From Glaciimonas sp. PCH181 (GTDB lineage: Bacteria > Pseudomonadota > Gammaproteobacteria > Burkholderiales > Burkholderiaceae_D), in the NCBI RefSeq assembly GCF_003056055.1, contig NZ_PYFP01000001.1, forward strand, positions 2,604,001 through 2,668,000: a stretch of DNA of 64,000 nt. Direction: 5' to 3'. The notes beneath the pieces are model-generated. The model was not told where the DNA came from and did no database searches. It saw only the letters and a program-made list of their open reading frames with translations. Positions 8,620 through 16,774 of this stretch are shown one piece after another (within the stretch, counting starts at the first letter, position 1; each line of letters starts with the position of its first letter). A program made the translations under genes and the position numbers.

Positions 8620-9330
8620 CTACCGCTTGCGGGCCTTCCGGGCCTTCCGGGCCGGAACGGGTGCCGGCTGCGGGGTTGCCGCCGCCAAGCTGACTGTCGC
8701 CTGCGACACCAGGTGGATCAGGCTCGATGCGAGCATCGGACGGAAGGCCTGGATCGCTTCACCCGAGGCGCCGGCGATCGCGTTCCCGTCCAGCAGCGCG
8801 AGAGTAAAGCCGCTGAGGCGCTCCGGCAGATCGGGGTCGTGCGCGAGCAATTCCGCCGACACGGTCTTATGCCACCAGGAGGCGAGCTCCGCACGCTGGA
8901 TCTGCCGGATCTTCAGGAAACGCTCGCGCGCTACCTGCTCGCGCACCGATTTTTCCACACTCAGGATGACACCGAGACGCCAAAAGTCAGCTGCATCATA
9001 TTGACGGTCTGCTTCGGAGTTGCCGAAGATGCGCTCGATATGTTGCTCGAATGCCTCTCCCGGCAACGGCTGGTGGCGCGAGATGATCTGACTGTGCCAG
9101 CGCTCGAAGCTGGTCTCGATCAACGCTGCCAGCAGCAAGTCCTTGTTCTCGAAGTGCCAATAGACGCTTCCCACCGGCAGCTCAGCTTTCTTTGCGACCT
9201 TCGCCATGGTCGCGCCACTATAGCCGTCTTCGCAGATGACCTCAAACGAGGCATCGAGAATGCGCTCGCGCGAGGCGGCGCTGGTACGGTGTTCCCCGGA
9301 ACGGCGGGGACGATTAGTAATTAAGGACAT
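8620..9330 (-). CDS. TetR family transcriptional regulator
   Basis: A 236-residue regulator. Residues about 19-65 form the TetR helix-turn-helix: RERILDASFEVICEDGYSG, then KKAELPVGSVYWHFENKDLL. The C-terminal ligand domain is generic, and the tail is basic and repetitive (RKARKARKR), encoded by short GC-rich repeats. AGGAG lies 14 bases before ATG 9330, a long spacing. It sits between the meta-cleavage genes and the divergent decarboxylase operon, so control of one or both is likely. Its effector is unknown. It is a candidate for binding the island TTCTAGAA palindrome. Confidence 0.88.
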   Translation of the reverse strand: MSLITNRPRRSGEHRTSAASRERILDASFEVICEDGYSGATMAKVAKKAELPVGSVYWHFENKDLLLAALIETSFERWHSQIISRHQPLPGEAFEQHIERIFGNSEADRQYDAADFWRLGVILSVEKSVREQVARERFLKIRQIQRAELASWWHKTVSAELLAHDPDLPERLSGFTLALLDGNAIAGASGEAIQAFRPMLASSLIHLVSQATVSLAAATPQPAPVPARKARKARKR

Positions 9331-9667
9331 GGCTGTTCAAAGATTCTCCTGACTGGAATAAAAAATGGTAACACGAGACATTGCAAAAAACCAATGGCAA
9401 GCGAAGCGCAAGTCCGTAGGAAACGGCGATGGGAGCGGCGCTGGCCGGGGCGCACCGAGTGGATGCCCGGCCATTCATGCCTTGGCAGCATAACTGAAAT
9501 GAAGCTTTACGCGTTGCATCAATAGCTTCGATCGCAAAAAATAGCAGCATCCATCCATCAGCGATGCGCATACCGTGTACGACAGGCCTGCCCGAGAGGG
9601 CTTTCCTGCGCATGGAGCGGCAATGCCAGGGGTGATCGTCGATAAGGTCTTACTAGTCAAGGAACAC
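9331..9667. other. Divergent intergenic region, no gene
   Basis: This stretch separates the TetR start from the decarboxylase-like start and should hold both promoters. Open frames here (for example 9475-9696 minus) have no recognisable domain. I saw no copy of the TTCTAGAA motif and no convincing palindrome. Confidence 0.45.
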
Positions 9668-10654
9668 ATGAACAAGCTCAATCTCTCCGTAGCCATCGGT
9701 AACTACGACCGCTGCCGTCCCCTGATCGATGGCGCCGTCCAGATCGATGGCGTCAATCCGATCTTCATGACTCTGTCACCGGAAGAAATTTTCTTCCGCG
9801 CCTTCCGCGGCGAAGAATTCGACATCTGTGAGTTGTCGCTCTCCAGTTCCACGGTGAAGGCCGCGGCCGGCAACCTGCCCTATGTCGCGGTGCCGGTGTT
9901 CCTGTCGCGCGCCTTCCGTCACACAGCCATTTACGTACGCACAGATCGCATTAAGAAGCCGGAAGACCTGCGCGGGTGCCGCATCGGACTACCTGAATAC
10001 CAGCTCACTGCGAACGTCTGGGTACGCTCCTTTCTGCAGGACGACCATCAAATCACGCCGTCGGACGTGACATGGGTACGCGGCGGCATTTCGCATGCGG
10101 GGCGGCCGGAAAAAATCAAGCTGACACTGCCGGAGAACGTCAAGCTGGAAGACGCGCCTGAAGGTGAAACCATTTCTAGCCTGTTGGCCAAAGGGGAGAT
10201 TGACGCCTATATCGCGCCACGCCACCCGGATGTACCGGCCGGCACGCCGAACATTGGCTGGCTGTACCCGGATCCGGTTGCTGCGGCGCAGGACTATTAC
10301 CGCCGCACGCGCATCTTCCCGATCATGCACATCATGGGCGTGCGGCGCGAACTTGCGGATCGGCATCCATGGCTGCCGGGCGCCGTCTACAAGGCCTTCA
10401 ATCAATCGAAGCACCTGGCGCTGGAACACCTGAGCGACACCTCGGCCACCAAAATCACCCTGCCCTTCGCGGAAGAACGCTTGAAGGAAGCGCGCGACTT
10501 GATGGGCGAGGACTTCTGGTCCTACGGCATCGACGGCAATCGCCACGTGCTGGAGAAATTCTTCGACCACCACCACCAGCAAGGGCTGTCGTCGCGGCTC
10601 GTAACACCTGAAGACCTGTTCCATCCGAGCACCTTCGAATCCTTCAAACTGTAA
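9668..10654 (+). CDS. 4,5-dihydroxyphthalate decarboxylase-like protein
   Basis: A 328-residue protein of the periplasmic-binding-protein-fold family that includes 4,5-dihydroxyphthalate decarboxylase (Pht5/OphC type). Seen: SVAIGNYDRCRPLIDGAV at the N-terminus, FDICELSLSSS near residue 60, LRGCRIGLPEYQLTANVWVR around 110-130, and YPDPVAAAQDYYRRTRIFPI followed by MHIMGVRREL. No signal peptide is visible, so it acts in the cytoplasm. I start at ATG 9668 rather than the upstream in-frame codon. It is first of a four-gene operon with a cupin dioxygenase, an FAH hydrolase and a phthalate-type reductase. Decarboxylation of a dihydroxy aromatic acid fits; the exact acid is unknown. Confidence 0.75.
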   Translation: MNKLNLSVAIGNYDRCRPLIDGAVQIDGVNPIFMTLSPEEIFFRAFRGEEFDICELSLSSSTVKAAAGNLPYVAVPVFLSRAFRHTAIYVRTDRIKKPEDLRGCRIGLPEYQLTANVWVRSFLQDDHQITPSDVTWVRGGISHAGRPEKIKLTLPENVKLEDAPEGETISSLLAKGEIDAYIAPRHPDVPAGTPNIGWLYPDPVAAAQDYYRRTRIFPIMHIMGVRRELADRHPWLPGAVYKAFNQSKHLALEHLSDTSATKITLPFAEERLKEARDLMGEDFWSYGIDGNRHVLEKFFDHHHQQGLSSRLVTPEDLFHPSTFESFKL

Positions 10655-10663
10655 GGCGCCACG

Positions 10664-11668
10664 ATGAGTCAGTCCAATCCCGAGTCGTATGAACGTTGGC
10701 ACGCCGCGCGCCTGGCGCCGTTATGGGCAAGCCCAAATGCCCACAAGACGCCGCCGGGCCCCAGTGCCGGCTATATCTGGCACTGGGCAGAAACCCGTCC
10801 GCTGGTCGACCTGGCCTTCGCGGAAACTTCACCGGCGTCGGTCCAGCGGCGCGTGCTGCAGATGCTGAGTCCGCATGCAAAGTCGCTTGCCGACGAATAC
10901 ACCTGCGGCAATGTGCTCGCTGCTTTGCAATGCCTGCTACCCGGCGAGACGGCCCGGCCGCACCGCCACACCATGAACGCGTTACGCTTCCTGCTTGAGG
11001 GCTCGGGCGCGGTCACCCTGGTCGACGGCAAGAAATGTCCGATGGAATTTGGCGACCTGGTACTCACGCCTGGCATGTGCTGGCACGAGCACCGCCACGA
11101 AGGCACGGAACCGGTGGTCTGGCTCGACGTGCTTGACGTGCCGCTGCACCAGAATTTTGGCACAGTCATATTCCAGCCGGGCCCAGTCATCGAGCCGCCG
11201 GTCACGATGATGGATGCGGCTTTCGGCTCACCGAATATCGTGCCATACACGATCAGCGATCGCCGCGCCCACTCTCCGGTGTTTCGCTACCCGTATGCGG
11301 ACGCGGTGCGGGCGCTTGCCCATGCGCCAGTCTCGCCCGACGGTGCGCGCCGTATACGCTATATCAATCCCCTGAACGGCGACGGCGCCTTGCCATCGCT
11401 CGAAACCTCGATGCTGCAGCTCGACGCCGGCATACAAACGTTGCCGACGCGCACCAATGCAAATCTGGTTTGCACCGTGGTCGAAGGCTATGGCGAAAGC
11501 CGAGTCGGCGATCAGTCGATCGCCTGGGGCCCGCGCGACACCTTCACGGTGCCGCAGCACAACTGGTTCTCAAGCCGAAGCGAAGGAGACGCGCGCCTGT
11601 TCATCGTGTCCGACGCCGATGTGCTGCGTCGTCTCAATGTGCTGACGGAAGAAGTTCAAACAGCCTAA
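10664..11668 (+). CDS. Cupin ring-cleavage dioxygenase, gentisate 1,2-dioxygenase-like
   Basis: A 334-residue bicupin of the gentisate/1-hydroxy-2-naphthoate dioxygenase family, which cleave hydroxylated aromatic acids with Fe(II). First-cupin ligands are placed at His100 and His102 (RPHRHTMNALRF) and His141 (CWHEHRHEG). VVWLDVLDVPL and RIRYINPLNG match the true gentisate dioxygenase at 34413, but overall similarity looks moderate and it is 15 residues shorter. It starts 10 bases after the decarboxylase stop and precedes an FAH-fold hydrolase, so dioxygenase then hydrolase is the likely sequence. Substrate may be gentisate, salicylate or another ortho- or para-hydroxy acid. Confidence 0.77.
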   Translation: MSQSNPESYERWHAARLAPLWASPNAHKTPPGPSAGYIWHWAETRPLVDLAFAETSPASVQRRVLQMLSPHAKSLADEYTCGNVLAALQCLLPGETARPHRHTMNALRFLLEGSGAVTLVDGKKCPMEFGDLVLTPGMCWHEHRHEGTEPVVWLDVLDVPLHQNFGTVIFQPGPVIEPPVTMMDAAFGSPNIVPYTISDRRAHSPVFRYPYADAVRALAHAPVSPDGARRIRYINPLNGDGALPSLETSMLQLDAGIQTLPTRTNANLVCTVVEGYGESRVGDQSIAWGPRDTFTVPQHNWFSSRSEGDARLFIVSDADVLRRLNVLTEEVQTA

Positions 11669-11705
11669 CCGCCCATGACATGTTTCAAATGAAAGACGAT
11701 CTATC

Positions 11706-12569
11706 ATGAAAATCTGCTGGTACGACCAACAACAACTTGGCGCCGTCGTCGATGGCAAGGTCTATGACGTTAGCGCGGCCCTGGAGGCTCTCCCCCCCGC
11801 ACGCTACCCCGCTGCGCCGGGCGACTTACTCATTGCCCATCTCGACACGATACGGGCGGCGGTTGAGCGCCTGCTGCCGACCGCCTCGTCTAAACCAATC
11901 GGGGAAGTACGCTTCCTGAGCCCGGTGGCGAATCCGGGCAAGATCATCGGTGTGCCGGTCAACTACATTGATCACGTGACCGAGGCAAATGCCGACCAGG
12001 CCACGTTTACCGACCGCTACAAAGGAGGCGTCAAGGAGCAAGGGTTGTTTCTGAAGGCCGCGAGTTGCCTGGTCGGCCAGGCCGAGGGCGTGTCGCTGCG
12101 CTTTCCGGAGCGCCTTTCCCATCACGAAATGGAACTCGGGGTCGTGATCGGCAAGACGGCGGCAAATGTGTCGCAGGCGGACGCAATGTCATATGTCGCG
12201 GGATATTCGATCGCACTCGACATGACGGTGCGCGGACCCGAGGACCGTTCGCTGCGCAAATCGGTCGACAGCTACGCAGTGCTAGGTCCCTGGCTGGTAC
12301 CCGCCGAGGACATCGCGGATGCGCAGAAGCTCGATATCAGCCTGTGCGTTAACGGCGAATTGCGTCAGAAGGCGAACACGGCCGAAATGATCATCGGCAT
12401 CGCCGAGCAGATCGCCTGGGCTTCGAGCTACTATACCTTGCACCCGGGCGACATCATCATGAGCGGCACCTGCGCTGGCGTAGGCCAGGTGCTGCCAGGC
12501 GACGTCATGTACTGCGAGATCGAAGACATCGGCGCCATGACGGTCACCGTCCAGTCGACGTGGGGTTGA
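11706..12569 (+). CDS. Fumarylacetoacetate hydrolase family protein
   Basis: A 287-residue FAH-family hydrolase or isomerase. The divalent-metal site is visible as LSHHEMELGVVIG (two Glu) and, about 30 residues on, YSIALDMTVRG (Asp). GDIIMSGTCAGVGQVLPGD is the usual C-terminal signature, with Cys where many members have Pro-Glu. VPVNYIDHVTEAN sits where fumarylpyruvate hydrolases have GRNYAAHA. It probably hydrolyses the ring-opened product of the preceding cupin dioxygenase. It is 37 bases after that gene and just before the reductase. It is clearly paralogous to the shorter fumarylpyruvate hydrolase at 35489. Confidence 0.82.
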   Translation: MKICWYDQQQLGAVVDGKVYDVSAALEALPPARYPAAPGDLLIAHLDTIRAAVERLLPTASSKPIGEVRFLSPVANPGKIIGVPVNYIDHVTEANADQATFTDRYKGGVKEQGLFLKAASCLVGQAEGVSLRFPERLSHHEMELGVVIGKTAANVSQADAMSYVAGYSIALDMTVRGPEDRSLRKSVDSYAVLGPWLVPAEDIADAQKLDISLCVNGELRQKANTAEMIIGIAEQIAWASSYYTLHPGDIIMSGTCAGVGQVLPGDVMYCEIEDIGAMTVTVQSTWG

Positions 12570-12574
12570 ACACC

Positions 12575-13555
12575 ATGTCCCCGACCTCTCCTGTTTCCAC
12601 TGCTAGCGGGCACGCCCGGCTGCAGGTCCGCCTGCAGTCGATCACTTATTCGACCAGGGACATCCAGGTGTACGAATTCGTGCGCCCGGACGGCGGACCG
12701 CTCCCCGAGGCCGGCCCTGGAGCCCACGTCGACGTTCACTTGGCCAACGGAATCACGCGCTCCTATTCGCTGCTGCAGGCGAGCGCTTCGGCGCGGCGCT
12801 ACCTGGTCGGCGTCAAGCTCGACCCGAACAGCCGCGGCGGTTCGCGTTACATGCACGAAACGCTGCGGGTCGGCACGATCCTGGAACTGTCGCAGCCACG
12901 CAATCATTTTCCGCTGACGGAAAATGCTGAGCACACGGTGCTGTTCGCCGGCGGTATCGGCATTACACCTATCTTGTGCATGGCAGAGCGCCTTGAAAGC
13001 ATCGGGGCATCCTTCGAGCTGTGGTACGCCAGCCGCTCGCGCGCCGATCTCGCCTTCTTGCCCGAGCTGTCGCGCTTTGGCGAGCGTGTCCACCTGCACT
13101 TGGACGAAGAAGCGAACGCGGTACTAAACCTGGAGGCCATCGTAACGGCCGCACCAGTAGAGGTGCATTTCTATTGCTGTGGCCCGGGCCCGATGCTCAC
13201 TGCCTTTGAGAGCGCTGCCGCGGGACGCGCACCGGAGACGGTCCACCTCGAGCGCTTCGCCCCGACGCAGACAGTCACCAGCAGCGGCGATAGCTTCGTC
13301 GTCCAGCTAGCCCGTACCGGAATCGAATTGCGCGTGCCGATCGAGTCAACCTTGCTGCAAGTGCTCACCGAGAATGGCATCGCCGTTGACTCCTCCTGCG
13401 AGGCCGGCATTTGCGGCTGCTGCGAAGTCGCAGTGCTGGAGGGCGAAGTGGATCATCGCGACGAGGTGCTCACGGCTTCCCAGCGCGCCTGCAACAAGTC
13501 GATGATGGTCTGTTGCTCCCGCGCGAAAGGCGAGCGCCTGGTGCTCGACCTGTAA
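12575..13555 (+). CDS. Phthalate-dioxygenase-type reductase (FMN, NADH, 2Fe-2S)
   Basis: A 326-residue single-chain reductase of the phthalate dioxygenase reductase/VanB class. Domain order: FMN-binding barrel with ITRSYSLLQA, NAD-binding domain with FAGGIGITPILCMAERL, and a C-terminal plant-type 2Fe-2S ferredoxin with CEAGICGCC (Cys-x4-Cys-x2-Cys) and a final Cys near MMVCCS. Such proteins serve alpha-only Rieske oxygenases. None is encoded in this operon; the single Rieske protein at 27333 is the natural partner. ATG 12575 lies 5 bases after the FAH stop; a GTG at 12560 in the same frame is the alternative start. Confidence 0.87.
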   Translation: MSPTSPVSTASGHARLQVRLQSITYSTRDIQVYEFVRPDGGPLPEAGPGAHVDVHLANGITRSYSLLQASASARRYLVGVKLDPNSRGGSRYMHETLRVGTILELSQPRNHFPLTENAEHTVLFAGGIGITPILCMAERLESIGASFELWYASRSRADLAFLPELSRFGERVHLHLDEEANAVLNLEAIVTAAPVEVHFYCCGPGPMLTAFESAAAGRAPETVHLERFAPTQTVTSSGDSFVVQLARTGIELRVPIESTLLQVLTENGIAVDSSCEAGICGCCEVAVLEGEVDHRDEVLTASQRACNKSMMVCCSRAKGERLVLDL

Positions 13556-13997
13556 CAGGCAATTGCTGGCGCGCGCCGGCCTGGTTCAGGACAAGAGCGC
13601 GTACCTGCAAGACCTCGGAGAAAATTCTTTCTCCGCTCGGACATTCCCTTCGAAATCACCGCCCAGATCAGAGCGGAACCGCCGGCCATCGCGCGCTGCC
13701 GGTACTCATCCACTATCCCCCCACTGCCGCGCTTGCGCGGCCTGCCTATGCTGGCGTGAGCCCTGCGGGCATGGCAACCGCTCGCGTTGATGCGTGAAGG
13801 GATGCTGTGATACCGAACCGATGCCGGATGCTTCGACGGGCGCTGCACGGTGGCCGTAGATACGCCAAGGGCCCGCGGCGATCACGCTGCAGGCCCTTGT
13901 TAAATCAGTACCGAAGAGTGTTGCGAACTGCGGTCCGCGCCAGTTCGCCCGCCCTCGCTGCGAATGCCTGCGCCTTGTGGGCGCCAGCATCGGCCAA
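13556..13997. other. Convergent intergenic region, no gene recognised
   Basis: About 440 bases between the converging reductase and MFS transporter genes. It contains small hairpins (CGGAGAAA/TTTCTCCG at 13617-13636 and CCGCGC/GCGCGG near 13731) but no clear T-run terminator. Open frames on both strands look like shadows or decayed sequence. Confidence 0.4.
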
Positions 13998-15392
13998 TTA
14001 ACCCACTTGCGCCTTGGGTGAGTCGGCCTCCGATCGCTCGCGGGCAGCGTCCAGCGCTTCTTCCGAGCCGGCCGTGTGCAGGGGCAGCTCGTGGTCGAAG
14101 CGCTCCGCGCTGAAGAAAAAGGCAATCGCGCTGATCACACACATGCCACCGAAGAACGTCGCGACGTAGATCGGATCGCCACCTCCCTTCAGAGCCAGTA
14201 GCCCCGATGCAATCAATGGCGCCAAGCCCGAACCGATAGTCGATGCCAATTGGAAGGTCACGGCGATGCCGCTGTAGCGCACGTCGGCCGCGAACTTCTC
14301 GCCCATCCAAGTGTTGACCGGGCCACCCATCATGGCCTGCACCAGCGGCAGCGCAAGCACCAACGCCAGGATCAAGCCGCCAGTGCTGCCCTCATTGACC
14401 AGCAGGAAAATCGGCCAGATTAGCACGGCACCGAGGAGTGCCCCGGTGATCAGTAGCGGGCGACGGCCGAAGCGATCGGATAGCGCTCCAAAACACGGCA
14501 TCGAGAAGATATGGATCAAATTGGCGACCGTCATGGCAAGCAGCGCGCTGGTGCGGGTATGCCCCACAGTGACCGCGTAATTGAGCAGGAAGGCTGCAGC
14601 AAAAGTGGCGAATGCCAGCGGCGCCAGGCCGCCGATCACACCCGACAATACTTGCAGGCGGTTGTGGCGGAAGACCGTCACCACAGGCAGCACGCTCGGC
14701 TTCTTGCCGGAAGCCAGACGCCTCTTGCGTGCCTCCTCGAACTCCGGTGTTTCGTCCAGACGCATCCGCATGACCAGGCCGAGCACCACCAGCAGTGCGC
14801 TGAGCAAGAAGGGCACGCGCCAGCCCCAGGCCAGGAACTCTTCGTTCGGCAGCTTGGAGAACAGCATCATCACCAGCGTGCCGAGCACGGCGCCGCTCGG
14901 TCCGCCCGAGGCGACGATCGATACCGCCAGGCCGCGCCCCCCGGGCTTCGCGTGTTCCATAGACATCAGGGTAGCGCCACCCCATTCGCCGCCGATGGCG
15001 AAGCCCTGAATTAGGCGCAGCACCACCAGCAGAATTGGCGCCATGATGCCTATCTGATGATAGGTCGGCAATAGGCCGATAAGTACGCTCGCGCCGCCCA
15101 TCATCATCAGCGTCATCATCAGGATCTTCTTGCGGCCAAACCTGTCACCGTAATGCCCGAACACGACCGCGCCCAAGGGGCGCGCGAAATAGCCTGCTGC
15201 CAGGGTCGCGAACGCCGACAACGTTCCGAGCAGCGGGTCCATATTAACGAAAAAGATGTGCGGGAAGGCGATTGCCGCAGCGACGCCGTACAAAAGAAAA
15301 TCGTAGTACTCAAGCGTCGTGCCAAGGTAGCTTGCAATAATGGCGCGTCGCCTGTTCTTGGCCAATGCAGCCGGGTTGGAGTAGTCCGCCAT
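13998..15392 (-). CDS. MFS transporter, metabolite:H+ symporter (MHS) type
   Basis: A 464-residue inner-membrane transporter with about 12 hydrophobic segments. It has the MFS motif GHYGDRFGRKKILM after the second segment, RLIQGFAIGGEWGGATLM in the fourth to fifth region, and ALSDRFGRRP at mid-protein. The GGEWGG signature and the length point to the MHS subfamily (shikimate, alpha-ketoglutarate, aromatic acid and proline/betaine carriers). It is last in a run of eight minus-strand genes for envelope proteins, 87 bases after a DoxX-like gene. It probably imports the island substrate or an intermediate; substrate not predictable. Confidence 0.87.
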   Translation of the reverse strand: MADYSNPAALAKNRRRAIIASYLGTTLEYYDFLLYGVAAAIAFPHIFFVNMDPLLGTLSAFATLAAGYFARPLGAVVFGHYGDRFGRKKILMMTLMMMGGASVLIGLLPTYHQIGIMAPILLVVLRLIQGFAIGGEWGGATLMSMEHAKPGGRGLAVSIVASGGPSGAVLGTLVMMLFSKLPNEEFLAWGWRVPFLLSALLVVLGLVMRMRLDETPEFEEARKRRLASGKKPSVLPVVTVFRHNRLQVLSGVIGGLAPLAFATFAAAFLLNYAVTVGHTRTSALLAMTVANLIHIFSMPCFGALSDRFGRRPLLITGALLGAVLIWPIFLLVNEGSTGGLILALVLALPLVQAMMGGPVNTWMGEKFAADVRYSGIAVTFQLASTIGSGLAPLIASGLLALKGGGDPIYVATFFGGMCVISAIAFFFSAERFDHELPLHTAGSEEALDAARERSEADSPKAQVG

Positions 15393-15479
15393 GTTAGTTC
15401 CACTATATTGAGTTAATCAAATGTCTTCTTTGGGACCGTGCAGCAGTGCCGCCGATACCCGTCCAGAATGCCACACGGA

Positions 15480-16034
15480 TCAATCCGCGGCATTGCTTCG
15501 TTCCTGTTCGGAATTGCTGAAAATCGATGGGAGCAGCTTGAAGTCCTCCAGCTTGCCCATCGGGGCATTCATCTTCAACATTGGCAGGTAATAGCGGATA
15601 TGCGCCAGCACCAGAATAATATTCATGTACAGGCACCACACCGCCATAAAGGTGCTGAAGATTCGGTCATAGCGAGCGTTCAACACGATCGAGTTATGGA
15701 ACACCATGTACGAGACAGGCAATGCGACAGCCAAGGCGAGCGGAACGAAGATATTGAATACCAGGCACAGGCCGACGACCAGTTCAACCGTTTTGACAAT
15801 GTCGAACAGGCCGACTTCGAGCAGCGACACGAGCATCACGTTAGATGGATGCAGGGTGCCCAGCGGTTGAGGAAAGATCGGCGGGAACCCGAACAACGGA
15901 AGCAGGTGGCTGGCGCCGCTGACGATCATCCAGGCGCCGAGCATGACGCGAAAAAAAATCAATAACAGCTTACCGAGGAACCAGATATCGAACTTGTTGG
16001 TGGTGCTGAGGCCAGCGGGATTGGAAAATGCCAT
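15480..16034 (-). CDS. DoxX-like integral membrane protein (first copy)
   Basis: A 184-residue protein with about four hydrophobic segments (around residues 20-45, 70-100, 102-122, 130-155), resembling the DoxX/DoxD-like family (subunit-like proteins of quinone-linked oxidoreductases and related small membrane proteins). FFRVMLGAWMIVSGASHLLP and TVELVVGLCLVFNIFVPLAL give the family flavour. No catalytic motif is visible. It lies 87 bases upstream of the MFS gene and downstream of the anchored SnoaL-like gene. A second DoxX-like protein is encoded at 19758. A role in electron transfer or in scaffolding an envelope enzyme is inference. Confidence 0.6.
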   Translation of the reverse strand: MAFSNPAGLSTTNKFDIWFLGKLLLIFFRVMLGAWMIVSGASHLLPLFGFPPIFPQPLGTLHPSNVMLVSLLEVGLFDIVKTVELVVGLCLVFNIFVPLALAVALPVSYMVFHNSIVLNARYDRIFSTFMAVWCLYMNIILVLAHIRYYLPMLKMNAPMGKLEDFKLLPSIFSNSEQERSNAAD

Positions 16035-16121
16035 GATTCTTATCTCCAGATAATTGTTATTTTGATGACCGGACTTTGCTTGAAAGCGCGGGAACGCGTA
16101 TAGCCCGGTTCATCGGGAACT

Positions 16122-16604
16122 TCATTTCAGCCCGAGATTGACAGGTTTGCCCAGGCTGCTGCAGGCGCAGGACTGCCCGTCCAGCGCCTGCGCGATGGTC
16201 TTGCGCCAGACGATGCGTCCGTTCTCGGTGCGGAACATGTCGACGACCTCATTCGCAGGTTGGTTGCCGCTGGCGTCGACGCAATGATGAACCACGACGT
16301 TCAAGCCTTCAGCGACCACCTCGCGCACTGTGGAGGTCAGGGGCGGCGAGTCGCTGCGGTAAACCGCTTTGGGCGTCACGTCGATCGTCTTCGGGGTGTA
16401 GTACAGCTTCGCCGCTTCGGCAACCTGGCCTTTTCCATAGGCGATGCCCATATAACCAGAGACGATCCCGCGCGGGAGCTTTCCGACGCCCGGGCCATTG
16501 TCGCCATACCAGCGCGGATTGAAATGCAAATCTTGCGCCACATAGGCTGTCAGCAGCAAGCCCACTACGATCGAAATGGTGTTCAGTTGTTTATCGGTGA
16601 TCAC
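16122..16604 (-). CDS. Membrane-anchored SnoaL-like protein
   Basis: A 160-residue protein with one N-terminal hydrophobic segment (about residues 8-26, including SIVVGLLLTAYVAQDL), then a soluble domain. The segment REVVAEGLNVVVHHCVDASG, followed by EVVDMFRTENGRIVWRKTI, is the core of SnoaL-like/NTF2-fold proteins, which include polyketide cyclases, isomerases and small hydrolases. Nearly all such proteins I know are soluble and cytoplasmic, so the anchor is unusual. A Cys-rich tail (SCACSS) follows. Whether the anchor is an uncleaved helix or a cleaved signal cannot be settled by eye. It sits among other envelope genes of the island. Confidence 0.65.
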   Translation of the reverse strand: MITDKQLNTISIVVGLLLTAYVAQDLHFNPRWYGDNGPGVGKLPRGIVSGYMGIAYGKGQVAEAAKLYYTPKTIDVTPKAVYRSDSPPLTSTVREVVAEGLNVVVHHCVDASGNQPANEVVDMFRTENGRIVWRKTIAQALDGQSCACSSLGKPVNLGLK

Positions 16605-16774
16605 TGGAAATGCCTCCTATGCGCATGCCATGCGTAACTCGGTGTTTTATTGTTTGTCATGGGGATGTCTCGTCTTTCTATGTTTATGCTTATATTGCCG
16701 CGTAACGGACGGTTTGAACTCCGTATGGACCGCTCCAGTTCAGGGTAGCGACGTGGGACGGCAGGCCGCTCGAT

